A stretch of DNA of 13,863 bases from Oscillospiraceae bacterium (lineage in GTDB: Bacteria > Bacillota_A > Clostridia > Oscillospirales > Oscillospiraceae), in NCBI GenBank assembly GCA_017415945.1, contig JAFQDR010000064.1, positions 1 through 13,863 of the forward strand. The letters are read 5' to 3'. How positions within the stretch are numbered: the stretch's first letter is position 1; each line of letters opens with the position of its first letter. Below, in pieces: positions 6,701-12,811 of this stretch. Under the pieces are notes generated by a model, which made no database searches, was not told the origin of the DNA, and worked only from the letters and a program-made list of their open reading frames with translations. The translations under genes and the position numbers were made by a program.

Positions 6701-8653
6701 TCCTCTGTAAGTGTAAATCCTGAAACTCTCACTCTCATTGCAGGAGAAACGAAAAAATTATCTGCCGGTATTGCTCCTTCCAATGCTACGGATAAAAAAG
6801 TTTCTGTGACCAGCAGTGACAGTTCTGTTGTAAAAGCGGAAGGGCTTACACTGACTGCATTTAATGCCGGTACCGCAAAGATTACTGTGAAAGCACACAA
6901 CGGAAAATCCGCTGTATGTACTGTTACGGTAGTTCTTCCGGAGGTTTCCTCCGTTTCCCTGTCCTCTTCGGACATGTATCTGACTGCCGGGGAATCCAGA
7001 AAATTGACAGCAGCTGTTCTTCCGCAGAATGCCGGTAATAAAGCGGTTACATGGACTTCCTCAAATACCAATGTCGCATCGGTTGATAGTTCCGGAAATG
7101 TAACTGCAATAGCAACGGGAAATGCAGTAATTACAGTAAAAACAGGAAATGGAAAAACTGCCTCCTGTACAGTGTATGTGTCTGTTCCTGTAACCGGCGT
7201 GACAATCCCAGCCCAGATTTCTATGAAATCCGGTGAGACACAACAGCTGAAAGCCACCGTTTCCCCTGCAAATGCCAGCGATCAAACCCTGACCTGGACA
7301 TCCTCTAATGCAAAAGCTGCGACCGTGGATACTTCCGGCAAGGTTACGGCAATTGAATCCGGTACGGCTGTGATTACAGTGAAAACGAATAACGGAAAAA
7401 CGGCAGCCTGCACAGTGACTGTTACTACACCGTTAGAAAGCATTTCCCTTCCGGAAGATGAATTTACAGGTCAGGTAGGAAAAACATATTCGATTACTCC
7501 AACATTTGTTCCCAGCAATGCGGACGACCGTTCCTTTACTGTGAAGGTCAGTGATTCGACTGTTCTTTCCGTCAAGGATAATAAGTTTACTGCATTGAAA
7601 GCAGGAACAGCCACCCTCACGGTAACAACGCCCAACGGCAAATCGGATTCCTGCAAGGTGACAATCCTTGGCGAAGCTGAACTTACGTTGATAAAGAAGC
7701 CGTCTAAAACGACTTATTATATCGGCGATTCTCTCGACACAAGCGGATTGAAGCTCGGATATACGGATACCGCAGGTAATTATACCGAACTGACAAAGGG
7801 ATTCACAATTTCCGGTGGAGATACCTCCAGCAGCGGAACACAGACCGTAAAAGTCAAGTATAATGATCTTTCCGTGAAATTTGATATTACCGTAAAAACA
7901 CCCAGTATTACGATCAATAAACTTCCGATTGAAGGTACTGTATTGCTGGCTGTTCAGACGGAGCCGGAAGATCAGAAGTTTGATATATGGAGTTCAGATC
8001 CGGATGTGTTTGTAGTTGCTTCTTATCTGGGGGCATCGCATATTGTACAGCCTACTGGGGAAGGAACCGCAGAAGCCTGTGCCTCAATGGTATATAACGG
8101 TATTGAATATACGGATTATGTTTCTATAACGTCGATTGCTCAGAATTATGACTTTGAATTATGGGCTGATGATTGTGGCGACGGTGAATGGGTATGTGGT
8201 ATTGAAACAAATATTCCCGGATTCGATATCAGAAATGTCAAGTGGTCAACCAATGCGGCAGAACACTGGACAGATGATAATGGTTGGCTTAGAGTCTGGA
8301 GTAAAGAAACAATCAATGTAACGGCATCGTATGTACATAATGGAAGAGAGTATTCAGATAACTGCACTATTAAGATAGTAGTAAAAGAATACAGTTTCCA
8401 GATTGTTCGCAGTACGAACAGCATTCCCGGAGATAGAGGTATCTATTACATAACAACAGATATTCCTGATTTTGATGCAGGAAATGTTGAGTGGAGTATT
8501 GTTGCCGATGGTTGGGGTGGCTGGGTTGAAGAAGACTATTATGTCGTCGATGAGAACAGTATGGAATCTGGAGATTCCTATATTGTTTATGCCACCTATA
8601 CTTATCAGGGTGCCACCGGTACTTCGTCCTTTACATTCTCGCTGCGTTCATAA
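3788..8653 (+). CDS. Giant transmembrane Ser/Thr kinase: zinc ribbon, kinase, TM helix, PASTA and Big domains
   Basis: The protein has 1621 residues; ATG 3788 follows AAGGAG at 3773-3778. Order: Cys4 zinc ribbon (C3, C6, C16, C19); kinase about 40-315 with GAGGFG at 50-55, K72, E109/E110, HRD 184-186, N191, DFG 204-206; membrane helix about 330-352; Pro-rich exit (360-372). Outside lie at least three PASTA-like units (about 445-515, 520-590, 590-655), two Big2-type Ig-like units (664-740, 741-815), a further PASTA-like unit (820-890), a Big3-like unit (893-968), four tandem Big2 units (969-1295), another Big3-like unit (1296-1370) and three related C-terminal units (1372-1621). PASTA kinases such as PrkC/Stk1 normally have three to five PASTA units, about 600-700 residues in all, and detect muropeptides or lipid II; this ectodomain is several times longer and probably reaches through or beyond the wall. 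The catalytic loop HRDISPDN shares the Lys-to-Ser change with the other kinases. No sortase signal is visible, as expected for a type with an internal membrane anchor. Confidence 0.95.
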   Translation: MKCMNCMEEISDIQPCPHCGYRYGTEPENKQYLIPGTKLGGIYTVGTVIGAGGFGVTYIGWDESLNRKVAIKEYFPSSLSTRIPGQTAISAFSGEKQQIFNHGKERFIEEARLLMQFTGEEGIVSVYNVLEANGTVYMVMEYVEGITLKQNIEQFGTIPEQQLLGFIVPMLLSLKYVHNAGFTHRDISPDNIMCQPDGNVKLLDFGAARYSVMEESKSLSVIVKQGFTPIEQYQSHGKQGPWTDLYAVGATMYKALTGITPDESLERMAKETLKKPSQCGAEVSENTENAIMAALNIRAEHRPQDVDEFLAILTGEQKGGLIGGKRPKKGIIVAVAAALAVALGGGALLWSFLKPQILTPPDEISPPPGINVPDAINKTDTEAEVLFTENQLNMIVTGGKLYDAEMIEQGYIAENLVVEQEPFAGTLVDPESTVGVVLSKGKEKEYVPSVTDKLVENALHDFEKYGFDDTFEIELEEEYSDTNMAGTVISQSLPEDAAVDFDGKITLTISLGRKDPLASVTTVTVDDYTGKDFDTLKQELLKDNIYLVKSASIYSNEYPYGAIISQAPENGSEIQSGGAVYVITSLGYEMARVPDVRYLKLDEAKTALMESGLSWKIKYVVDPEVSYGLVAEQKTAPGIKTPFGTEIELLVSAETEDSENKNSVAIEITPDVFELSVNETESLICSYTGDGDIIWAISNPYIAEVDNNGVVTAKNFGSTTISAAVDGNIATSMVTVTDESIITEVDDYVLVIGETVSLASAVPESILDDVVWRSSYPTVAAVDEKGTVTAVGEGYTSISATYKERTTECGIIVNKKVEYIKILKDVLLSNLETAKQALKSNNIEYEVVDEYHDTIVQGNVTKIKYTGHSDNDSFYIAEESKVTLLHSLGKNTVQSITVKTLPQKTTYLLGEKPDYKGMVITAKYKDGTTKDVSKGYSASSAALETLGTQKITITYEKQSTTIDFKVDPIEVSSVSVNPETLTLIAGETKKLSAGIAPSNATDKKVSVTSSDSSVVKAEGLTLTAFNAGTAKITVKAHNGKSAVCTVTVVLPEVSSVSLSSSDMYLTAGESRKLTAAVLPQNAGNKAVTWTSSNTNVASVDSSGNVTAIATGNAVITVKTGNGKTASCTVYVSVPVTGVTIPAQISMKSGETQQLKATVSPANASDQTLTWTSSNAKAATVDTSGKVTAIESGTAVITVKTNNGKTAACTVTVTTPLESISLPEDEFTGQVGKTYSITPTFVPSNADDRSFTVKVSDSTVLSVKDNKFTALKAGTATLTVTTPNGKSDSCKVTILGEAELTLIKKPSKTTYYIGDSLDTSGLKLGYTDTAGNYTELTKGFTISGGDTSSSGTQTVKVKYNDLSVKFDITVKTPSITINKLPIEGTVLLAVQTEPEDQKFDIWSSDPDVFVVASYLGASHIVQPTGEGTAEACASMVYNGIEYTDYVSITSIAQNYDFELWADDCGDGEWVCGIETNIPGFDIRNVKWSTNAAEHWTDDNGWLRVWSKETINVTASYVHNGREYSDNCTIKIVVKEYSFQIVRSTNSIPGDRGIYYITTDIPDFDAGNVEWSIVADGWGGWVEEDYYVVDENSMESGDSYIVYATYTYQGATGTSSFTFSLRS
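5120..5752 (+). repeat. PASTA-like tandem units within the giant kinase (residues 445-655)
   Basis: Three consecutive units share the PASTA pattern: VP-x-V start, a helix rich in Ala/Leu, then GTVISQSLPEDA, GAIISQAPENGS or GLVAEQKTAPGI, and a closing strand ending in S-x-G or a variant of it. A region just before (about 387-442) looks like a more divergent unit, and a further one occurs at residues 820-890 after two Ig-like units. PASTA domains bind peptidoglycan fragments in PrkC-type kinases (family knowledge). Confidence 0.8.
6689..7672 (+). repeat. Four tandem Big2 (bacterial Ig-like) domains in the giant kinase (residues 968-1295)
   Basis: Each unit of about 82 residues shows a start such as VSSVSV, then GETKKLSAGIAPSNA-type, VTWTSSN-type and GTAKITVKAHNGKSAVCTVTV-type segments. 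The copies are similar in protein but clearly diverged in DNA, so this is an old duplication rather than a recently expanding repeat. Each repeat ends with a single Cys in the CTVTV-type strand. Confidence 0.85.
7901..8650 (+). repeat. Three related C-terminal ectodomain units of the giant kinase (residues 1372-1621)
   Basis: The last 250 residues contain three units with a shared pattern. Each has a strand with a conserved Trp (FDIWSSDPD, VKWSTNAAE, VEWSIVADG) and a late strand (YNGIEYTDYVSIT, HNGREYSDNCTIK, YQGATGTSSFTFS). Units two and three also share IPGFDIRNVKW / IPDFDAGNVEW. They look Ig-like but are not typical Big2 units. They form the tip of the ectodomain, so they are the best candidates for the ligand-binding head. 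Confidence 0.6.
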
Positions 8654-8661
8654 AGAAATGA

Positions 8662-8756
8662 TGTAATATTTAAGGTCTGTAATGTCATTTCTGGCTCTAC
8701 TATTTCCATCCATAATACAGTAAAATATAACTGTAAAAAATACAACATCGAAAGGA
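8662..8756 (+). promoter_or_regulatory. Upstream regulatory module, copy 2 (ahead of the DUF975-FHA gene)
   Basis: TGTAATATTTAA (8662-8673) and TGTAATGT (8678-8685) repeat the first module at 2046-2069 with the same 16-bp offset, and CGAAAGGA (8749-8756) repeats its ribosome-binding end. A TATAAC at 8726-8731 with a weak TTTCCA 17 bp upstream could be the promoter core. In this copy only, AGAAATGA (8654-8661) and TCATTTCT (8685-8692) form an inverted repeat around the motif pair. It lacks a following T-run, so it is not a convincing terminator for the giant kinase gene. Confidence 0.5.
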
Positions 8757-8765
8757 CCTGAAAAA

Positions 8766-9842
8766 ATGTTTGACCGTATTAAAGCAAAAGAAAAATCCAA
8801 AACCTTACTTAGAACGCGGAGTATTGCAGATGCTGTCGGGATGGCTGTAATCCTGACTACTCTTGCGGCATCTGCAATGTTATCAATCATTCCTTTGATT
8901 GGAATTGTAGCAATAGGTTTCTCTCTCCTGTTTCAGGCTGGTATGAACCGGGTAGCTCTGCGTATAAACCGCGGAGATAAGAATGTTCGTGTGCTTGACA
9001 TTATTTTTGCGGGCGATAGACTTGGCAGATATATAGCAATCACGCTGTGGCAGGCATTGTTCCTCTTCCTGTGGACACTTCCCTCTGTTGCTGTGATTAT
9101 CATTGCGGTTGTGATGTTAATCGCTGGAGGCGGCAGCAATGTTGCATCTGCATTTGCTGTGATTTTTATCATTGCTGCATGTATCTGGAGTATCTACATT
9201 ACACTCAATAAAATTTGCCAGTATTACTACGCTTACTGTGTAGCCGAAGACAATCGTGAACTGGCCGCATTGGACTGTATCCGCGAAAGCAGTAACCTCA
9301 TGGTTGACCATAAATGGGAACTGTTCGTAACCATGCTTTCCTTCTTGGGATGGGATATTATTGCAGCTACCTTTATTGGTAATGTGTTCGTTAGTCCCTA
9401 TAAATACCTGACTTATACTTCCATCTATGAACAGCTAATCGGTAATTTCAAGCCTGTCAGCCGCAATCATATGCAGTGGCTACATAATGTTCCGAAGCCG
9501 GAACCGGCAAATGAGGATATTGATCCTCGTGAACGGATTGTAGAGATCCTTTCCGGTGAATTTGCAGGAGCAAAACTGCCTGTAAATGCCGGTGAAGATA
9601 TTACAATCGGCAGAGATCCCAAACGTGCAAATGTTGTGACATCTCCTGCTAATACATCTATTTCCGGTCTGCACTGTAGAATCCGTTATGATGAACAGAA
9701 TGGCAAGTACATCGTGGTTGACCATTCTTCCAACGGTACTTATCTGAACAACGAAAAACTTATGCAGGAAAAAAGCACTTATGCAGCAAAAGGCTCTCTT
9801 GTGAAACTCGCTGACGGTGCAATGATTCTCAGACTTTCTTAA
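8766..9842 (+). CDS. DUF975 integral membrane protein with a C-terminal cytoplasmic FHA domain
   Basis: The protein has 358 residues; ATG 8766 follows AAAGGA at 8751-8756. The first 230 residues are a polytopic membrane region, with hydrophobic stretches near 22-57, 88-119, 129-149 and 186-210. It has the DUF975 signature: QYYYAYCVAEDN (152-163), then CIRESSNLMVDHKWELF and LSFLGWDII, ending with a PYKYLTYTSIYEQL segment. After a linker (about 230-255), residues 256-358 form an FHA phosphothreonine-binding domain: I281-G-R-D284, SISGLHCR with S300 and H303, and D319-HSSNGTY with N323 and G324. All FHA contact residues are present, so it should bind a phosphothreonine protein. Being downstream of three kinase-type functions, it probably recruits a phosphorylated partner or a kinase to the membrane. 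The function of DUF975 is not known to me. The next gene starts 19 bp after the stop. Confidence 0.88.
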   Translation: MFDRIKAKEKSKTLLRTRSIADAVGMAVILTTLAASAMLSIIPLIGIVAIGFSLLFQAGMNRVALRINRGDKNVRVLDIIFAGDRLGRYIAITLWQALFLFLWTLPSVAVIIIAVVMLIAGGGSNVASAFAVIFIIAACIWSIYITLNKICQYYYAYCVAEDNRELAALDCIRESSNLMVDHKWELFVTMLSFLGWDIIAATFIGNVFVSPYKYLTYTSIYEQLIGNFKPVSRNHMQWLHNVPKPEPANEDIDPRERIVEILSGEFAGAKLPVNAGEDITIGRDPKRANVVTSPANTSISGLHCRIRYDEQNGKYIVVDHSSNGTYLNNEKLMQEKSTYAAKGSLVKLADGAMILRLS

Positions 9843-9848
9843 AATATT

Positions 9849-9853
9849 GGAGG
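9849..9853 (+). promoter_or_regulatory. Ribosome binding site that fixes the start of the zinc-ribbon FHA gene
   Basis: GGAGG at 9849-9853 sits 8 bases before ATG 9862. An upstream in-frame TTG at 9847 would overlap this site and adds only five residues with no ribosome binding site of its own, so ATG 9862 is preferred. Confidence 0.85.
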
Positions 9854-9861
9854 AAAAATTT

Positions 9862-10404
9862 ATGGCTAACCTTACCAGATGTGCAAACGGACACTTTTAT
9901 GACGCAGATAAAAATCGCTCCTGCCCTTATTGTAATCAGGCAACGGCAGGTGGAGCTACTACACCGCTGAACCCTCCGCAGCCTCAGCCCCCGGTACGTC
10001 CTCCCGTGACTCCTGAAGATACCGGTGAAACCGTTGGTTTCTATAATGAAATGACAACCAAGCCCGTTGTCGGCTGGCTTGTATCCATTGAAGGTACCAC
10101 TGCCGGTAAGGACTTCCGTCTCTGCAGCGGCAGAAACTATATTGGACGCGGTAAGGACATGGATATCGTTCTGGAAGGTGATAATAAGGTCTCCCGGAAT
10201 AAGCACGCCATCGTTCTCTTTGATCCCAGATCGCAGAAGACGCTGTGTCAGGCAGGCGAATCCAGAGAACTGTTCTACCTGAATGACAATGTAGTCACCG
10301 GAACGGTTGAACTGAAACAGGGTGATGTCATTACAATCGGTGACACGCAGCTGATGTTTGTTCCTTTCTGTGGTGACCTGCATACCTGGAACACGGCGGA
10401 ATAA
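9862..10404 (+). CDS. Zinc-ribbon FHA phosphothreonine-binding protein
   Basis: A soluble 180-residue protein. The N-terminus has a zinc-ribbon-like set C7, C21 and C24 with H11 as a possible fourth ligand. A Pro-rich linker follows (37-52), then a short acidic segment DTGETVGFY (53-61). The FHA domain covers about 70-175: IGRG at 94-97, SRNKH with S111 and H115, and a divergent ligand loop RELFYLNDNVV in place of the usual SxNGT. It ends VPFCGDLHTW, a tail I associate with a Clostridia-type FHA family. The ETVG threonine (T57) sits where GarA/OdhI-type regulators carry their regulatory phosphothreonine ahead of the FHA domain, so this may be a kinase substrate that switches by intramolecular binding (inference). 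It is 19 bp from the DUF975-FHA gene and probably in the same operon, which ends at the terminator 12 bp downstream. Confidence 0.9.
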   Translation: MANLTRCANGHFYDADKNRSCPYCNQATAGGATTPLNPPQPQPPVRPPVTPEDTGETVGFYNEMTTKPVVGWLVSIEGTTAGKDFRLCSGRNYIGRGKDMDIVLEGDNKVSRNKHAIVLFDPRSQKTLCQAGESRELFYLNDNVVTGTVELKQGDVITIGDTQLMFVPFCGDLHTWNTAE

Positions 10405-10415
10405 ATAACATTGCG

Positions 10416-10460
10416 GCAGCAGGAGAGGTATGGATTCATTCTCTCTTGCTGCTCTTTTTT
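10416..10460 (+). terminator. Intrinsic terminator, possibly leaky or an attenuator
   Basis: GCAGCAGGAGAG (10416-10427) pairs with CTCTCTTGCTGC (10441-10452), a 12-bp stem with one G:T wobble and a 13-base loop, followed by TCTTTTTT (10453-10460). The next gene's ribosome binding site begins at 10461, the base after the T-run, so no promoter fits between this terminator and the LytTR gene. Confidence 0.85.
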
Positions 10461-10466
10461 GGGAGG
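10461..10466 (+). promoter_or_regulatory. Ribosome binding site that fixes the GTG start of the LytTR gene
   Basis: GGGAGG at 10461-10466 is 7 bases from GTG 10474. The longer open frame beginning at TTG 10411 would run through the terminator stem and has no ribosome binding site, so it is not used. Confidence 0.85.
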
Positions 10467-10473
10467 ATTTCTC

Positions 10474-11190
10474 GTGAATATTCTGATATGTTCACCTGTA
10501 CAGGGAGAGACATCATTCTTGTATGAGCACTTGCAGACGTTTTTTGAGGGACGTGGTATTGAACCGATTATTTTGTCTTTCCCGGATATTACCCTCATGA
10601 CAGAATATCTGTCGGTATCTCCGGATATACCGGATGCACTGTTTTTATCGTTTCCTGTTATCAATATGCAGATTCTGGATATGGTGCAGCAGTTTGCGGA
10701 AGGTATGCCGGACACACATATTGTTTTGATCGGTGATTCTCCTGTGGATGTAGAGCGGCTGTTCTCTATGGGGGTATTTTATTTCTTCTATCCCAACATA
10801 ACGCCGGAACATTTTCATTTTCTGGAACACAGAATGGCGAGAGCATGGTTCACGGAAATGGAAAAATACTTTATTCTGGAGAGTAAGAAGAATACGCTCA
10901 GGATTGCTTATTCCGATATTCTGTATGTTATGAGTGACAAACGAAAAGCAATCATTTACCAGCCGAATGGCAGGACGGATTCTCTGTACTGCAAGCTGGA
11001 TGAAATGGAACAGCAGCTTGATGATCGGTTTATCCGGTGTCATCAGAGCTATCTGATCAATGTACAGTATATCCGCGGAATCGATGTGGATGGATTTTTA
11101 ATGATCGACGATATCTTTATACCAATCAGTCAGAAGAAATACTGGGCATCCAAACGCCGGTACATACAATATATCAAGGAACAGGGGTGA
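10474..11190 (+). CDS. LytTR-family DNA-binding regulator with a degenerate receiver-like domain
   Basis: 238 residues from GTG. Residues 1-120 have the length and strand pattern of a response-regulator receiver (MNILICS, DALFLSF, THIVLIGDS, GVFYFFYPN), but the phosphorylation residues are gone. The usual acidic pair after strand 1 is Ser-Pro (S7-P8), the phospho-acceptor Asp after strand 3 is S59, the Ser/Thr after strand 4 is replaced in the IGDS segment, and the conserved Lys after strand 5 is Tyr (FFYPN). Residues 132-235 are a complete LytTR DNA-binding domain: DILYVMSDKRKAII (148-161), FIRCHQSYLINVQYI (186-200) and IPISQKKYW (216-224). It probably acts as a transcription regulator whose input is not His-Asp phosphotransfer; protein contact or Ser/Thr phosphorylation are options. 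The FHA gene follows after 4 bp. It heads the third transcription block, directly behind the terminator. Confidence 0.88.
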   Translation: MNILICSPVQGETSFLYEHLQTFFEGRGIEPIILSFPDITLMTEYLSVSPDIPDALFLSFPVINMQILDMVQQFAEGMPDTHIVLIGDSPVDVERLFSMGVFYFFYPNITPEHFHFLEHRMARAWFTEMEKYFILESKKNTLRIAYSDILYVMSDKRKAIIYQPNGRTDSLYCKLDEMEQQLDDRFIRCHQSYLINVQYIRGIDVDGFLMIDDIFIPISQKKYWASKRRYIQYIKEQG

Positions 11191-11194
11191 CGGC

Positions 11195-11596
11195 ATGAAA
11201 TATAGAAAAAACAAAAATGCACCGGATGAGATCATGATGACCATGAATACGACCGCTGCTTATGGAATGTCACCCTTCATCCGCTGTCTGGCCGGTGAAT
11301 ATGCCGGATATGATATTCCTGTGCTATCAACGGGTATCCTGATCGGAAGGGATACTTCTGCCTGTCACCTGATTTTCGGCAATACACCCGATGTCAGCAG
11401 ATACCACTGCAGAGTCAGCTACAGCAGCAAAACCGGATATTTTGTGATAACAGATCTGAACTCATTGAATGGAGTATACACTGAAAACGGTCAGCGGATT
11501 GCGGCAGGAGAAAAGCTTGTGCTTGGCCCGGGACAGCGTTTCAAGCTGTGTGGGGATCAGATCATTTTTGAAACCATGCTGCGGCAAACAGAATGA
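11195..11596 (+). CDS. Small FHA-domain protein
   Basis: 133 residues, ATG 11195, with AGGGG at 11183-11187 inside the end of the LytTR gene. A basic, Met/Thr-rich leader (1-26) is followed by an FHA domain over about 28-128: LIGRD (49-53), SRYHCRV with S68 and H71, and D87-LNSLNGVY with N92 and G93. The usual SxNGT is SLNGV, a mild variant. With almost nothing else in the protein, it is an adapter that should bind a phosphothreonine partner. T19/T20 in the leader are candidate kinase targets by analogy with GarA/OdhI. It lies between the regulator and the phosphatase with gaps of 4 and 12 bp, so co-expression is very likely. Confidence 0.88.
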   Translation: MKYRKNKNAPDEIMMTMNTTAAYGMSPFIRCLAGEYAGYDIPVLSTGILIGRDTSACHLIFGNTPDVSRYHCRVSYSSKTGYFVITDLNSLNGVYTENGQRIAAGEKLVLGPGQRFKLCGDQIIFETMLRQTE

Positions 11597-11608
11597 CGGA
11601 GTGTTGAT

Positions 11609-12811
11609 ATGAGAAATATTAGAAAGAAAAGATGTATAAGCTGTCTGCTGTTCCATTCTGTTAAGCTGCAGGAATGTCCCTATTGCGGCTACAGGACCGA
11701 CAGTGGTTTCATACAACCTTATCATGATGCGCTTCCGCTTTGCTCCGTAGTCGCTCACCTGCGGATCGGACGGGCAGTACAAACCGACAGAAACAGAATT
11801 ACTTACATAGGCATAGATACCGTTAAAAATAAGAGAATTCTGATAGATGAATTTTTTCCATACGGTTATGTTTATCGTCAGCAGGATGAATCTGTTCTTG
11901 CTGCGGATTCTTTGTATGCGGATATTGTCGAACAGGAGAAACTGGAATTTATAAAGAAAACCAAACAGGCGGTATCCGGTAATGGAACCGTTTACCGATA
12001 TCATCGTTTCAGACAAAAAAGAACTTTGAAAAAAGAAAAGAATTCGTCTCCGGATAATATCGCTCTCCGCAGCATTGTAGGAAGCCGTGCCAATCAGGAG
12101 GATTCAGCGGATTTCTGTAGGACCAAGCAAGGAATATGCGCCGTACTTTGTGATGGGATGGGTGGTATCAGAGGTGGTGAGACAGCAAGTTCGGAATGTG
12201 TGCGGATCATGCTGGAAACCTCGGATACTGTACAGCATTGTGATGAGGGCATTCTCCCTGCTGTACTGCAGCGTCAGGCAATCAAAGCGGATCAGTATAT
12301 TTCATCCTTACAGGATATGGAAGAACGGCGTCTGCAATGCGGTACCACACTGCTGTATGCCGTAATACGAAAAGACAGTATGTATTTTGTTTCTGCAGGG
12401 GACAGTCATATTTATCTGATCCGTAATGCCACAATACAGTTACTGACAGAGGAACATAATTATCTTGCGGATTTGATGCAGAAAGTAGAAAATGGTGAAA
12501 TGGAGTATGAAGATGCTGTGAGCCATCCCAAACGGGAAGCATTGACAAGTTACATCGGGATAGGCAATCTTCCGAGACTCCATGTTCTTTCCGTACCGAT
12601 TCCTCTGCAGGAAGGAGATCATATCCTTCTGTGTTCGGACGGGTTGTATCGTGCGCTCAGCGATGAGGATATATTGCAGATTATTACGGTAAATCCATCT
12701 GCTGAAGCAACTTCCGACGCACTGATTCAAGCTGTGGAAGAACGGAAGCTGCCGAAACAGGATAATACCACTTTGATACTATATAAACACACCGGAAGGA
12801 AAAGAAAATGA
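11609..12811 (+). CDS. PP2C-type Ser/Thr phosphatase with N-terminal zinc ribbon and vestigial kinase N-lobe
   Basis: 400 residues, ATG 11609 after CGGAG at 11597-11601. Residues 9-26 hold a Cys4 zinc ribbon (C9, C12, C23, C26). Residues about 45-133 align by eye with the N-lobe of the neighbouring kinases: IGRAVQTDRNRITYIGID against a Gly-loop region, ILIDEFFP against VAIKEYFP with the catalytic Lys replaced by D80, and LEFIKKTKQAV against the alpha-C segment. The Gly loop has lost its glycines and no C-lobe follows, so it cannot be an active kinase. Residues about 152-393 are a PP2C phosphatase with metal-binding motifs intact: RANQED (D165), CDGMGG (D182), GTTL, GDSH (262-267), LLCSDGL (D344) and QDNTT (D385). 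It should dephosphorylate Ser/Thr targets of the local kinases. The stop overlaps the next start as ATGA, so translation is probably coupled. Confidence 0.92.
   Translation: MRNIRKKRCISCLLFHSVKLQECPYCGYRTDSGFIQPYHDALPLCSVVAHLRIGRAVQTDRNRITYIGIDTVKNKRILIDEFFPYGYVYRQQDESVLAADSLYADIVEQEKLEFIKKTKQAVSGNGTVYRYHRFRQKRTLKKEKNSSPDNIALRSIVGSRANQEDSADFCRTKQGICAVLCDGMGGIRGGETASSECVRIMLETSDTVQHCDEGILPAVLQRQAIKADQYISSLQDMEERRLQCGTTLLYAVIRKDSMYFVSAGDSHIYLIRNATIQLLTEEHNYLADLMQKVENGEMEYEDAVSHPKREALTSYIGIGNLPRLHVLSVPIPLQEGDHILLCSDGLYRALSDEDILQIITVNPSAEATSDALIQAVEERKLPKQDNTTLILYKHTGRKRK

Noticed and set aside
6649..7257. 202-codon minus-strand open frame
   Set aside because: It is opposite the Big2 repeats and its Thr/Val/Phe-rich translation mirrors the repetitive coding strand; no ribosome binding site or family resemblance.
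6689..7672. Big2 repeats as a recently expanding DNA repeat
   Set aside because: The copies are similar at protein level but widely diverged in DNA, as expected for old domain duplication.
8654..8692. Hairpin AGAAATGA / TCATTTCT as a terminator of the giant kinase gene
   Set aside because: The stem is AT-rich and no T-run follows; it also encloses the repeated motif pair, so a regulatory role or chance is more likely.
9847..9861. TTG start 15 bases upstream for the zinc-ribbon FHA gene
   Set aside because: It overlaps the GGAGG that serves ATG 9862 and has no ribosome binding site of its own.
9829..10383. 184-codon minus-strand open frame over the FHA gene
   Set aside because: It is the shadow of a well-supported plus-strand FHA gene with clear motifs and a strong ribosome binding site.
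10379..10407. Promoter TGCATA-N17-TAAATA at the end of the zinc-ribbon FHA gene
   Set aside because: Both boxes are weak and the predicted start would feed straight into the terminator hairpin.
10411..10473. Longer LytTR frame starting at TTG 10411
   Set aside because: Its first 21 codons run through the terminator hairpin and T-run; GTG 10474 has a good GGGAGG at 7 bases.
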